26,242 bases of DNA from SIG565 sp045594065 (GTDB taxonomy: Bacteria > Bacillota > Clostridia > Oscillospirales > Acutalibacteraceae), in NCBI GenBank assembly GCA_045594065.1, contig JAZNXU010000011.1, positions 1 through 26,242 of the forward strand, read 5' to 3'. Position 1 is the first letter of the stretch, and the number at the start of each line of letters is the position of its first letter. This document shows positions 7,020 to 14,273 of the stretch, one piece after another. The position numbers were made by a program, and so were the translations under genes. Below the pieces are notes generated by a model. That model saw nothing but the letters and a program-made list of their open reading frames with translations. It did no database searches and was not told where the DNA came from.

Positions 7020-7595
7020 ATTTTGTTTGCCTTTAGGTTTTCTGATTTTAACCTTGATATCGTAAACATCCAAAAGGTTTTGTTCGCTGTTATATTTTGA
7101 ACTCGGCTCAAACATAACCGTTTCGGGATAAATTTTGTTTTCACGCGCCTCACCGAGTGTCAGCAGGAAATAAGTTTTATCAGCTAATTGTACATATAAG
7201 ATATACTTGGTTTCGGTAAGCTTACAGTCTTTAATTTTGGTTGCATCAAAATCAATAATTATTTTGCATTTTTTACTGTCTAAAACTTCAAGAATTTTTT
7301 CGAAATATGTAATTCTATCGGCTATTTTTGAATAGTGAGCACTGCTTTCAATGGTTTTACATGAGATATCACCGTCTAAAATCTTTGAATAAATTTTAGT
7401 GGCAGTATTTATTTTTTTATCAATAATAAGTTGGGGTAAATCTGTTAGTTTATGCAACCCTAAAAGATGATAAAAGTTACCTGCAGAAAATGATATTTTA
7501 AAGGTTATGTCGCCCTCAATTTTATAAATATAAAATTTATTAAAAAGGGTGCCGTAGAGCTTTGCGCATTCCTGAATATTCGTCAAATTTTTCAC
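7008..7595 (-). CDS. PBECR4-like domain protein (predicted RNase of the Barnase/EndoU/colicin/RelE fold)
   Basis: A 195-residue protein starting from GTG (7593-7595) with AGGAAG a few bases upstream. The segments N-F-Y-H-L-L-G-L-H-K-L-T-D, Y-F-E-K-I-L-E-V-L-D and T-K-Y-I-L-Y match my memory of PBECR4, a family named from phage polyvalent proteins and predicted to be an RNase. I recognise the family only by this pattern, without an alignment. The protein has no signal peptide or membrane segment and ends in a basic tail (R-K-P-K-G-K-Q-N-K-N-R), consistent with RNA binding. It stands alone: no protein antitoxin is adjacent. Upstream on the same strand are a promoter, a structured RNA of about 185 nt and a terminator-like hairpin, which suggests strong control or an RNA partner. 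Confidence 0.7.
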   Translation of the reverse strand: MKNLTNIQECAKLYGTLFNKFYIYKIEGDITFKISFSAGNFYHLLGLHKLTDLPQLIIDKKINTATKIYSKILDGDISCKTIESSAHYSKIADRITYFEKILEVLDSKKCKIIIDFDATKIKDCKLTETKYILYVQLADKTYFLLTLGEARENKIYPETVMFEPSSKYNSEQNLLDVYDIKVKIRKPKGKQNKNR

Positions 7596-7603
7596 TTCTT
7601 CCT

Positions 7604-7639
7604 AAAAGCAAAGGCGTTTCGGTTTTCCGAAACGCCTTT
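7604..7639 (-). terminator. Terminator hairpin directly before the PBECR4 ribosome site
   Basis: The perfect 13-bp stem AAAGGCGTTTCGG / CCGAAACGCCTTT (7610-7622 and 7627-7639) is followed on the minus strand by GCTTTT and then at once by AGGAAG and the GTG start. It ends the structured RNA and would let only part of transcription enter the gene. The T run is short and interrupted, so termination is probably leaky. Confidence 0.7.
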
Positions 7640-7788
7640 AACTTGCATTGCTGAGTGTTTTTTTTGACTAAAGTCATAGCCGAATTGAAGCTACCTTCCA
7701 CACACAAACTCTCGGGAGACCCTCAATATGCACTTTTTCGGCAAAGCCCATATTTCATAGGGAGCAGAAGTAACAAGTACTCCTTGCA
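7604..7788 (-). ncRNA. Structured RNA of about 185 nt upstream of PBECR4 (unassigned; 6S-like size)
   Basis: A strong minus-strand promoter (7794-7822) should start transcription near 7787, and a terminator hairpin ends it at 7604-7639. No reading frame of note lies between. Local hairpins are visible: CAAG-GAGTA-CTTG at the 5' end, CCCTAT-GAA-ATATGGG, GTAGC...GCTAT, GACT-TT-AGTC, and a longer-range GCCGAA with TTCGGC. Size, promoter and terminator would fit 6S RNA, but I could not build the typical closing stem and bubble. I saw no T-box, SRP or tmRNA signature. Alternatives are a riboswitch-like leader of the PBECR4 gene or an RNA antitoxin. Confidence 0.55.
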
Positions 7789-7793
7789 TATTC

Positions 7794-7822
7794 ATTATAC
7801 AATTTGCCTGATCATTTGTCAA
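7794..7822 (-). promoter_or_regulatory. Strong promoter of the structured RNA
   Basis: On the minus strand the -35 TTGACA (7817-7822) and the -10 TATAAT (7794-7799) are both perfect consensus and are 17 bp apart. Such a perfect promoter is more usual for a stable RNA than for a single predicted toxin gene. Confidence 0.85.
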
Positions 7823-8040
7823 TATTTTTTTGCAATGCAAGCCTTTATAACGGAAATTGCCCGAATATGCCTAATTATTATGCCTAAGCATCGATAATAT
7901 ATTATGCTTAACTTAAATTTATGTGAATATTATAGCGGCTCATATTGCGACATTCAACGACATCTTTTTGCGATGCTTTAATTCGGATAGTTTAAAAAAT
8001 TATGTTTTGCGATTTTTATAAAATAAAACCGCCTCCAAAT
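7823..8040. other. AT-rich intergenic stretch, no gene seen
   Basis: About 220 bases between the RNA promoter and hairpin array A. It is AT-rich with stops in all frames. Words such as GCGA and GCGATGC recur at 7946-7976 without a clear pattern. I see no promoter, coding region or tRNA. Confidence 0.5.
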
Positions 8041-8240
8041 CAATGCGAAGCATTGTATGTAATCCGTCGCAAGACGGTATGTAATCAACACGAAGTGTTG
8101 TATGTCATCATTTTGTTAAAGATGCATGTCATCAATTCGACAGGATTTTAATACAGCCTAACGGCTGATGACATACAGTTGCAAAGCAACGGATAACATA
8201 CAAGCCAAGGCGTGATGACATACCAATCCTGTCGGATTGG
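8041..8240. repeat. Hairpin array A (linker word GTATGTMATC, inverted across the centre)
   Basis: Nine small hairpins stand in a row. Clear ones are CAATGC-GAA-GCATTG (8041-8055), CCGTC-GCAA-GACGG (8064-8077), AACAC-GAA-GTGTT (8087-8099), AATTC-GACA-GGATT (8134-8147), CAGCC-TAAC-GGCTG (8154-8167), GTTGC-AAA-GCAAC (8178-8190) and CCAATCC-TGTC-GGATTGG (8223-8240). Between them in the left half lies TATGTAATC (8056, 8078), TATGTCATC (8101) and CATGTCATC (8125). In the right half the reverse complement appears: ATGACATAC (8168), ATAACATAC (8193), ATGACATAC (8215). The linkers can therefore pair across the centre. The fifth hairpin is nearly the reverse complement of the last one. Confidence 0.9.
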
Positions 8241-8242
8241 AT

Positions 8243-8270
8243 AAAAAGCACTGCTTTCGCAGTGCTTTTT
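8243..8270 (-). terminator. Terminator of tRNA-Arg
   Basis: AAAAAGCACTGC, loop TTTC (8255-8258), GCAGTGCTTTTT. On the minus strand it begins right after the encoded CCA end of the tRNA and finishes in a T run. Confidence 0.85.
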
Positions 8271-8347
8271 TGGCGCGCTTACCGCGATTCGAACGCGGGG
8301 CGTTCCGCTTAGGAGGCGGACCCTCTATCCTGCTGAGGTATAAGCGC
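8271..8347 (-). tRNA. tRNA-Arg (anticodon CCT)
   Basis: On the minus strand the acceptor stem GCGCTTA pairs with TAAGCGC, followed by discriminator G and an encoded CCA. The D stem is CCTC/GAGG. The anticodon stem is TCCGC/GCGGA around loop CTCCTAA, giving anticodon CCT, which reads AGG. The T arm is CCGCG-TTCGAAT-CGCGG. All four arms are intact, so the gene looks functional. It has its own promoter and terminator. Confidence 0.96.
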
Positions 8348-8363
8348 ATATTTTGCATTAGTT

Positions 8364-8392
8364 ATTTTATAACAAACGCAAATTTTTGTCAA
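8364..8392 (-). promoter_or_regulatory. Promoter of tRNA-Arg
   Basis: On the minus strand, -35 TTGACA (8387-8392) and -10 TAAAAT (8364-8369) have a 17-bp spacer. The tRNA 5' end at 8347 is about 10 nt beyond the expected start site. Confidence 0.8.
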
Positions 8393-8438
8393 GGGGAAAG
8401 CACCTTGCCGATATATTTTGCTGTGCAAAATTCGATAT

Positions 8439-8464
8439 GATATGCCTGCACTCGCAGGCATATC
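8439..8464 (-). terminator. Hairpin terminator after rlmD
   Basis: GATATGCCTGC (8439-8449), loop ACTC, GCAGGCATATC (8454-8464), a perfect 11-bp stem. On the minus strand ATATCGAATTTTGC follows, a modest T run, so it may be a weak terminator of the maf-rlmD unit. Confidence 0.65.
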
Positions 8465-8492
8465 GAGTTTTGTTAGTTACATACCGCTGAAA

Positions 8493-9836
8493 CTATTGCT
8501 TTAGTAATAAAGCGATAGTTTCTATATGGTGCGTTCGGGGGAAAAGGTCTACGGGGGTATATTCTTTAAGTTTATAGCCGAGGTCATTCAGAATTTTGCA
8601 ATCTCTCGCGAGGGTTGCGGGGTCGCAGGAGATATAGACAATTCGCTCGGGTGAAAACTCGGTTGCAACGGTGTTAAGCAATTCCTCGCTGCAGCCTTTG
8701 CGGGGTGGGTCGAGGATAACGACATCTGCTGAAATGCCGCGATTGCTTAGTTGTTTTGCCGCATCGGCGGCGTCGGCACAGATGAATTCGGCATTATCTA
8801 TGCCGTTTTCTTTAGCGTTAAGCCGTGCGTCGGTTACCGCCTCGGGTACAATTTCAGCACCTATTATGCTCTTTGCCGCTTTAGCCATAGAAAGTCCTAT
8901 AGTTCCGGCTCCGCAATAAAGGTCGATAATATTCTTACCGTCGGGTACAGCGTACTCGGCGGCTTTTTTATACAGTTGCTCGGTCATATCGTGGTTGACT
9001 TGATAGAAAGATAGGGGAGAAATGCGTACCTTTACACCGCAAAGTGTATCGGTAATATATTCCTTTCCGTAAAGAACTCGGCAGGTGTCCCCTAAAATTA
9101 CATTGGTGTCGCGTTTATTTATGTTTATCTGAAAACTGCAAAGTCTATTGCCGAGCAGTGCCTTTAGTTTCTCCAAAAGCTCATTAGAGTGGGGAAGAGT
9201 ATCGCTGTTGATTACAAGCACCACCATTGTTTCTTCGTTTGCCGCGCCGATGCGCATATAAAGGTGGCGAAGCAGCCCTTTATGCTCTGCTTCATTATAT
9301 ACGGAAATGCCGTATTCGGTTATCCACTGACTGAAAATTGCGGCAATTTCATTGAAAATTTTTGGGGATAACAGGCAGGCATCTGTTTCGATTATGCGGT
9401 GTGAATGAGGCGCAAAAAAGCCCGTTTTGCCGTTTTCACTTATTGGTAGCTGTGCTTTATTGCGGTAGCCTTGAATATTTTCGGCGGCGAGTATAGGCTG
9501 TGCTTTAAGCTCAATACCGCCGATTCTTCTAATACAGTCCTCGACCTTTTTAGCCTTTATTTCACACTCTTTTTTGTAGCTTATGTGGCGGTAAACACAA
9601 CCGCCGCAACGCGAGAAAGTGTTGCAATCGGGCGCAATACGGTCGGGCGAGGGCGTAATAAGCCTTTCAACCTTGCCGTAGGCATAGCTTTTCTTAACCT
9701 TTAAAATTTTAGCCTCAACCCTATCGCCCTCGGCGGAATTTGGCACAAATACTGCAATACCGTCGTGTCTTCCTATGCCGTAGCCGTCGGTCGAGGTGGC
9801 GGTAATATCTAAAACTACCACATCATTTTTCTTCAT
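8493..9836 (-). CDS. rlmD: 23S rRNA (uracil-C5)-methyltransferase, RlmD/RumA family
   Basis: A 447-residue protein. An N-terminal TRAM domain (about residues 1-58) is followed by the 4Fe-4S ligands C71, C77 and C80, with the fourth probably in the D-A-C-L-L-S segment. The SAM site is I-I-D-L-Y-C-G-A-G-T-I-G (about residue 292). The motif I-S-C-D-P-A-T-L-A-R-D near residue 405 holds the catalytic Cys. The enzyme makes 5-methyluridine in 23S rRNA. In Firmicutes one member may modify two sites (RlmCD), so the exact positions are not certain. The start codon lies 14 nt inside the maf gene, so expression is coupled to it. Confidence 0.92.
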   Translation of the reverse strand: MKKNDVVVLDITATSTDGYGIGRHDGIAVFVPNSAEGDRVEAKILKVKKSYAYGKVERLITPSPDRIAPDCNTFSRCGGCVYRHISYKKECEIKAKKVEDCIRRIGGIELKAQPILAAENIQGYRNKAQLPISENGKTGFFAPHSHRIIETDACLLSPKIFNEIAAIFSQWITEYGISVYNEAEHKGLLRHLYMRIGAANEETMVVLVINSDTLPHSNELLEKLKALLGNRLCSFQININKRDTNVILGDTCRVLYGKEYITDTLCGVKVRISPLSFYQVNHDMTEQLYKKAAEYAVPDGKNIIDLYCGAGTIGLSMAKAAKSIIGAEIVPEAVTDARLNAKENGIDNAEFICADAADAAKQLSNRGISADVVILDPPRKGCSEELLNTVATEFSPERIVYISCDPATLARDCKILNDLGYKLKEYTPVDLFPRTHHIETIALLLKQ

Positions 9837-10407
9837 AGCTTTCTCCGCAAATCTTTAAAAAGTTCTTAATTTCTCTATTCAGCCTGCCTACGGGCAGACC
9901 TACAACATTGAAGTAATCACCGTGAATTTCCTTAACAAAAAGGCTGCCGCCGCCCTGAATGCCGTAGGCGCCTGCCTTGTCCATTGGCTCGTCAGAGGCT
10001 ATATAGCGGTTTATCTCATCATCTGTAAGCGGGTAAAATTCAACGGCGGTTTCTTCACTAAAGCTTAAATGCTTGCCCTTATAGAAAAGGGCGCAGCCGG
10101 TTATTACGCGGTGGGTATTACCAGAGAGCGCAGTGAGCATTTCTCGGGCTTCATCTGTGCTTTTGGGTTTGCCGAGAACGGTACTGCCGAGCAAAACGCT
10201 TGTATCCGCACCGATAACAAGGCAGTCTTCGTGGCTTTTGGCTATGTGCGCCGCCTTTTTAACCGCTAAAAATTCGGGACCGAAATCGGGAGCCACCGTA
10301 TCGGGCAGGGATTCGTTAATATCGGCGGGAATTACCTCAAAATTAGGGGTTATAAGTTTTAAAAGCTCAAGTCGCCGAGGCGACTGTGATGCCAAAATAT
10401 ACTGCAT
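9823..10407 (-). CDS. maf: Maf-family nucleotide pyrophosphatase
   Basis: A 194-residue protein beginning MQYILASQSPRRLELL, the hallmark Maf N-terminus. V-I-G-A-D-T-S-V and L-G-K-P-K-S-T-D-E-A are the other conserved blocks. Maf proteins hydrolyse dTTP, UTP or modified nucleoside triphosphates and have been linked to septum formation. The start at 10405-10407 is preceded by GGAAGTG and chosen over an upstream in-frame start with no ribosome site. It overlaps rlmD by 14 nt. TATACT just upstream (10434-10439 on the minus strand) could be the -10 box, but no good -35 is present. Confidence 0.93.
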   Translation of the reverse strand: MQYILASQSPRRLELLKLITPNFEVIPADINESLPDTVAPDFGPEFLAVKKAAHIAKSHEDCLVIGADTSVLLGSTVLGKPKSTDEAREMLTALSGNTHRVITGCALFYKGKHLSFSEETAVEFYPLTDDEINRYIASDEPMDKAGAYGIQGGGSLFVKEIHGDYFNVVGLPVGRLNREIKNFLKICGESYEEK

Positions 10408-10584
10408 AAATAAACACTTCCATTTCATTTTACAGTATACCATATTTTCGGTAAAAATAAAGAGTTTTTTGTTGCTAAGCCAAATTGAATTCGCTCTACA
10501 ATATGTTTATATTAATTACGAATTACGAATTTCGCTGCACGCCTGTGCTTAAAAGATGTCGGTGAATGTCGCAAATTGATTTGC

Positions 10585-10590
10585 TATAAT
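10585..10590 (+). promoter_or_regulatory. Candidate extended -10 promoter of the phage-like island
   Basis: TGCTATAAT contains a consensus -10 with the TG extension. No clear -35 is seen 17 bp upstream (GTGAAT). It lies about 30 bp before the TerS gene and is the only promoter-like site I found for the island. The lack of a -35 could mean an activator or a special sigma factor is needed. Confidence 0.5.
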
Positions 10591-10618
10591 TATACGCGTC
10601 GAAAGGGCGGTGAGTTAA

Positions 10619-10879
10619 GTGGCAAGAAAGAGCCTTAAGGAAAATATGAGCTCGCTTATGCTTGAGGGTGTGAGTGAGGCTGAACAGCAGTTTTTGAACG
10701 AACTGGGCTTTGAGGTGAAAAGACCGAATAAATTCACCGTGATAGCGGCGGCACTTTATAAAAAGGCGGCATCGGGAGATTTGACCGCTATAAAGGAGCT
10801 ACGCTCAATTATCGGCGAATCGGGGGCAGATGTAAGCAACTTCGGGGTGGTGAGAATTATTGACGACATCGGATATTAA
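10619..10879 (+). CDS. Phage terminase small subunit-like protein
   Basis: An 86-residue protein from GTG 10619, with GGCGGTGAG upstream. The C-terminal part A-A-S-G-D-L-T-A-I-K-E-L-R-S-I-I-G-E is a pattern common in TerS-type proteins (G-D-x-x-A...I-x-x-x-I-G). Terminase small subunits recognise phage DNA and start packaging. No classic helix-turn-helix is obvious to me. Its position, overlapping the TerL gene by 20 nt, is the main support. It is the first gene of the island. Confidence 0.65.
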   Translation: MARKSLKENMSSLMLEGVSEAEQQFLNELGFEVKRPNKFTVIAAALYKKAASGDLTAIKELRSIIGESGADVSNFGVVRIIDDIGY

Positions 10880-12161
10880 GCTGTCAGCCCTTGTGGGCGG
10901 CGGTTACGATGAATTCTGGTGTGATAAATCTCGTTACAGGGTGCTAAAGGGCGGAAAGGGCTCTAAAAAGTCCACCACAACCGCGCTCAATTTAATTTAC
11001 AGGCTTATGCGCTATGAGGGCAGTAATCTTTTAGTGGTGCGGGCGGTTATGAACACCCACCGTGATTCCACCTTTGCTCAGCTGAAATGGGCGCAGGAAA
11101 AGCTCGGGGTAGCTGAGCTTTGGCATAACAGCGTGGCGCCATTAGAGATGACCTATAAGCCAACGGGGCAGAAGATTCTCTTTCGTGGCTTTGACGATGT
11201 TTTAAAGCTTGCCTCTACCACCGTAACAAGGGGCAGCCTTTGCTTTGTATGGATTGAGGAGGCTTATGAAATCGATAACGAGAGCGATTTTGAAAAGCTT
11301 GATTTATCGGTGCCGAGGGGCGCTGTAGCACCTCCGCTATTTAAGCAGACCACCATAACCTTTAACCCTTGGAGTGAAAAGCATTGGCTTAAATCCCGCT
11401 TTTTTGACCGCAAGGACGGCGCGGTGTCGGTGTATTCAACCAACTATTTATGCAATGAATTTCTTGATTCGACCGACCGTGCTGTTTTCGAGAGAATGAA
11501 AAGGATAAGCCCCGTGCGCTACCGCGTTGCGGGCTTGGGCGAATGGGGTGTTGCCGAGGGGCTTGTGTTTGAGAATTACGAGGTTGGTGTTCCCGAAATT
11601 CAAGCGAGTGACGCCTATAAATGGCGGAGCTTTTTCGGACTTGATTACGGATATTCAAGCGACCCGACAGCATTCATCGCCTTTGCGGCAAACCCTGTGG
11701 ATAGGATTATCTACATATTCGACGAGTTCTATAAGACCCGAATGCTCAACAGTGATATAGCGGCAGAAATCAAGAAAAAGGGCTACAGTAAAGAGCGTAT
11801 TCGGGCAGACAGCGCCGAGCCTAAGAGTAATGAGGACCTGCGCCGACTCGGCATTACCCGCGTATTGCCAAGTGTTAAGGGTAAAGACAGTGTTATAAAC
11901 GGTATTATGGGAATTTCGGAATACAAAATTATTGTAAATCCCGCCTGCATAAATACCTTGGCTGAGCTTTCCTCTTATGTATGGGATAGGGATAATCCGT
12001 CGGGCAATGTGCCTAAGGACCAAAACAACCATTTAATGGATGCTATGCGCTACGCCTTTTTCGATGTTAAAAGCTTTCACCCTGACAGGATTGTGGGCGG
12101 AAATGTGGGCATAGCCTCGGGTATCACAAAAAAAGATTTAACAGGAGGCTGGATAATATGA
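10860..12161 (+). CDS. terL: Phage terminase large subunit (PBSX-type)
   Basis: A 433-residue protein. Walker A is G-G-K-G-S-K-K-S-T at residues 31-39, and the Walker B with catalytic Glu is C-F-V-W-I-E-E-A near residue 130. The C-terminal nuclease has its Asp in F-G-L-D-Y-G-Y-S near residue 262, a second in R-A-D-S-A-E-P-K-S near 320, and a third in H-L-M-D-A-M-R-Y near 394. It is the ATP-driven motor that packages and cuts phage DNA. The start is TTG 10860 inside the TerS gene, preceded by GGTGGTGAG, so translation is coupled. All catalytic motifs are intact. Confidence 0.93.
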   Translation: MTTSDIKLSALVGGGYDEFWCDKSRYRVLKGGKGSKKSTTTALNLIYRLMRYEGSNLLVVRAVMNTHRDSTFAQLKWAQEKLGVAELWHNSVAPLEMTYKPTGQKILFRGFDDVLKLASTTVTRGSLCFVWIEEAYEIDNESDFEKLDLSVPRGAVAPPLFKQTTITFNPWSEKHWLKSRFFDRKDGAVSVYSTNYLCNEFLDSTDRAVFERMKRISPVRYRVAGLGEWGVAEGLVFENYEVGVPEIQASDAYKWRSFFGLDYGYSSDPTAFIAFAANPVDRIIYIFDEFYKTRMLNSDIAAEIKKKGYSKERIRADSAEPKSNEDLRRLGITRVLPSVKGKDSVINGIMGISEYKIIVNPACINTLAELSSYVWDRDNPSGNVPKDQNNHLMDAMRYAFFDVKSFHPDRIVGGNVGIASGITKKDLTGGWII

Positions 12162-12346
12162 CAGGCTTTACAATCTGTATGACCGCCATTGCTGCCTTTT
12201 TATTGGGCTTTAATGTCGGCGAATGTAAATTTAAAGGTAAAGCAACAAAAACAACAGGCAAACACCTTATAAAGGGCGGAACACTCGAGTTTTCAAACGA
12301 TGAGTACCGCAACTTTTTAAGCTATGACGGCAGTGAACAGGCGTGA
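12158..12346 (+). CDS. Small single-span membrane protein
   Basis: A 62-residue protein whose ATG overlaps the TerL stop (ATGA) and which has CAGGAGG as ribosome site, so it is a real gene. Residues 1-20 (MTGFTICMTAIAAFLLGFNV) form one membrane helix. The rest is a short basic then acidic cytoplasmic tail. I do not recognise a family. Small proteins at this place between terminase and scaffold are uncommon in P22-like modules. Confidence 0.7.
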   Translation: MTGFTICMTAIAAFLLGFNVGECKFKGKATKTTGKHLIKGGTLEFSNDEYRNFLSYDGSEQA

Positions 12347-12370
12347 GCCTAAATATAAAGGAGCTAAAGT

Positions 12371-13033
12371 ATGGAAAATGAAAAAATTGAAATGCTCTCA
12401 ACCCAACCAAAGGTTGATGCAGAAAATTTGACAGCGGAGAATGAGGCAACCACACCGCAAAATCCGCCCAAACAAAGCGACAGACAGGGGATAACGCTGA
12501 AATTTAATAAGGAAACACGCGAAATTCCCTACGACGAGGCAGTTGCCCTTGCGCAAAAGGGGCTGAAGTTTGATAGCATTCTGCCCGATTTTCAGCGGCT
12601 TAAGGATTTAGCCGCGAGGGACGGCAAAAGCGTTTCGGATTATATAACCGAAATAGAGGCTATGAAATTCGGCTCACATCGCGCTGAGGTGCTCAGTAGC
12701 TGTGCCGGCAACGAGGAGCTTGCCGACCGCATTCTTGAGCTTGAAAAGGCAGCAGGGCTGGGCGCGCAGGATAAGCTGAGCGCTTTAAGTAAGGAGTTCC
12801 CCGAGATTAAATCAATTGATGACCTACCGAGTGAAGTAATAGACTCGGTAGAGCTGCTCGGCGGAAATCTTTTATCAGCCTATCTGCTTTATAATCACAG
12901 GCAACAGAAAGCGGCGCGGGACTCACAACTTAAGCAGCTTGAGAGCAAAAATGCAAGCGTCGGTTCACAGGCAGTTCACGCGGCTGAAAAATCCAGCGTG
13001 AACGAAGAATTTATTAAAGGAATTTGGAGTTAA
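12371..13033 (+). CDS. Phage scaffolding protein-like
   Basis: A 220-residue, highly charged and mostly helical protein with no membrane segment. The N-terminal 35 residues are disordered. The block R-E-I-P-Y-D-E-A-V-A-L-A-Q-K-G-L (about residues 51-66), then L-K-D-L-A-A-R-D-G-K-S-V-S-D-Y-I, resembles scaffold proteins of Firmicutes phages. The C-terminus is again charged. Scaffolds guide assembly of coat subunits and then leave the head. It lies directly before the coat gene, as expected, with AAGGAGC upstream. Assignment rests on composition, pattern and position. Confidence 0.72.
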   Translation: MENEKIEMLSTQPKVDAENLTAENEATTPQNPPKQSDRQGITLKFNKETREIPYDEAVALAQKGLKFDSILPDFQRLKDLAARDGKSVSDYITEIEAMKFGSHRAEVLSSCAGNEELADRILELEKAAGLGAQDKLSALSKEFPEIKSIDDLPSEVIDSVELLGGNLLSAYLLYNHRQQKAARDSQLKQLESKNASVGSQAVHAAEKSSVNEEFIKGIWS

Positions 13034-13038
13034 AAACT

Positions 13039-14217
13039 ATGGCAATCAATTCATTAGAAACAGCAGTAAAATATTCAGCAGAGCTTGATAAGCTCTTTGC
13101 ACAGAAAAGCGCTACAGGCTTTTTCGCCGACAATGATTTCGGCAAAAAGTTCGTAGGCGCTAAAACCGTAATTATTCCCAATATTAATTTTCAGGGTCTT
13201 GCAGATTACGACCGCGACAACGGCTATTCGCGCGGCGCAATAACCGTTTCCAACACCTCATACACTATGAAGATGGACCGTGCTAGAAGTCTTCAGATTG
13301 ACCGCGAGGATATGGATGAAACCGGTATTGCAAGCCTTGCAGGCAAGATTTTAGGCGAGTATGTTCGCACTAAGGTAGTTCCCGAGTGTGATGCCTATGT
13401 TCTTTCAAAGCTTGCAGGTGTGGCTATTTCACGCGGCAATACTATGAAATTCGATAACGAAAAGCCGTTTGAAACCTTAACAAACTTAATTACAGAGGTT
13501 AGAAAAAATGTAGGCTATGACGAGGAGCTTGTAGCTTTTGTTAACGGCGGCGTATATGCGGCTCTGCAGAACAGCCCCGAAATCAACCGTATGATTATTT
13601 CAAGCGACTTTAAGCAGGGCGACATTAATTTAACCGTTAAGTCGATTAACGGCGTGGCTCTTATTCCGGTTGTGGGCGAGCGTATGAAAACGGCATATAA
13701 CTTCTCAAACTCCGGCGAGGGTGGCTTCACTCCGCTTGATACAGCAAAGGAAATTTATATGTTGGTATGCCCGAAAAAGGCGGCTCATCTTGTTAAAAAG
13801 ACCGAGAATATGCGCGTGTTCACTCCCGAGCAGAACTTAGATGCCGATGCCTATAAGTTCGACTACCGCATTTACTACGATGTATTTGTAAAGAATTCGG
13901 ATTTAGACAGCATCTGGACCTGCCTTTCCTCTTCACTCAGCGTTGAGCTTGTTAGTACCGATATTATGGGTCAAAGAGGCGTACCGTATGATTTAGAGGT
14001 AAGAGTTACATCTGACAGCGAGGATGTTGCAGTTCAGTGGTATATAGCTACCGATGAAGCGCTTACCACAGCGGTTAAAATACCCGGCGCTACTACAGCT
14101 AAGTACACCTTTGAGGGCTTTGAAGAGCTCGGCAACTTCTATTTCTATGCAAAGGTTACGGTTGACGGTATTCACTCGGTTAACTCTGACATTTTGAAAG
14201 CAGAAGTTTATGAATAA
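13039..14217 (+). CDS. Major capsid protein with C-terminal Ig-like domain
   Basis: A 392-residue protein. Residues 1-300 resemble HK97-fold coat proteins of the P22-like Firmicutes group (N-terminal K-Y-S-A-E-L-D-K-L-F, then D-R-A-R-S-L-Q-I-D-R-E-D). Residues from about 305 to the end (V-E-L-V-S-T-D...V-Q-W-Y-I-A-T...Y-T-F-E-G-F...F-Y-F-Y-A-K-V-T-V) look like an immunoglobulin-like beta sandwich, as found displayed on some phage heads where it can bind glycans. ATG 13039 is chosen over TTG 13024 because GGAG (13026-13029) sits between them. No protease gene is nearby. The gene is five bases from the scaffold stop. Confidence 0.85.
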   Translation: MAINSLETAVKYSAELDKLFAQKSATGFFADNDFGKKFVGAKTVIIPNINFQGLADYDRDNGYSRGAITVSNTSYTMKMDRARSLQIDREDMDETGIASLAGKILGEYVRTKVVPECDAYVLSKLAGVAISRGNTMKFDNEKPFETLTNLITEVRKNVGYDEELVAFVNGGVYAALQNSPEINRMIISSDFKQGDINLTVKSINGVALIPVVGERMKTAYNFSNSGEGGFTPLDTAKEIYMLVCPKKAAHLVKKTENMRVFTPEQNLDADAYKFDYRIYYDVFVKNSDLDSIWTCLSSSLSVELVSTDIMGQRGVPYDLEVRVTSDSEDVAVQWYIATDEALTTAVKIPGATTAKYTFEGFEELGNFYFYAKVTVDGIHSVNSDILKAEVYE

Positions 14218-14230
14218 TCATTTTAATGTT

Positions 14231-14253
14231 CTGTGCGGCTTTTTGCCGCACAG
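14231..14253 (+). promoter_or_regulatory. Intercistronic hairpin between coat and portal genes
   Basis: CTGTGCGGC (14231-14239), loop TTTTT, GCCGCACAG (14245-14253), a perfect 9-bp GC-rich stem. No T run follows, so it is not an intrinsic terminator. It sits between the coat stop and the portal ribosome site and may act as an mRNA processing or stability element that sets coat far above portal. Confidence 0.7.
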
Positions 14254-14273
14254 GGCAAACGGGAGGAAGATTT

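Noticed and set aside
7604..7788. T-box, SRP RNA, tmRNA or RNase P RNA
   Set aside because: I looked for the T-box AGGGTGGNACCGCG block, the SRP GGAAGGAAGCAGCC loop and tmRNA/RNase P cores and saw none. 6S remains open but unproved.
7655..7897. 80-codon plus-strand reading frame over the structured RNA
   Set aside because: It has no ribosome site, reads antisense through the RNA and its promoter, and shows no family features.
8041..8240. CRISPR array
   Set aside because: The constant words are only 7-10 nt and reverse orientation in mid-array, and the parts between them are self-complementary hairpins, not spacers. No cas gene is present.
14231..14253. Terminator between coat and portal genes
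   Set aside because: The hairpin is followed by GGCAAACGGG, not a T run, and the portal gene must be transcribed.
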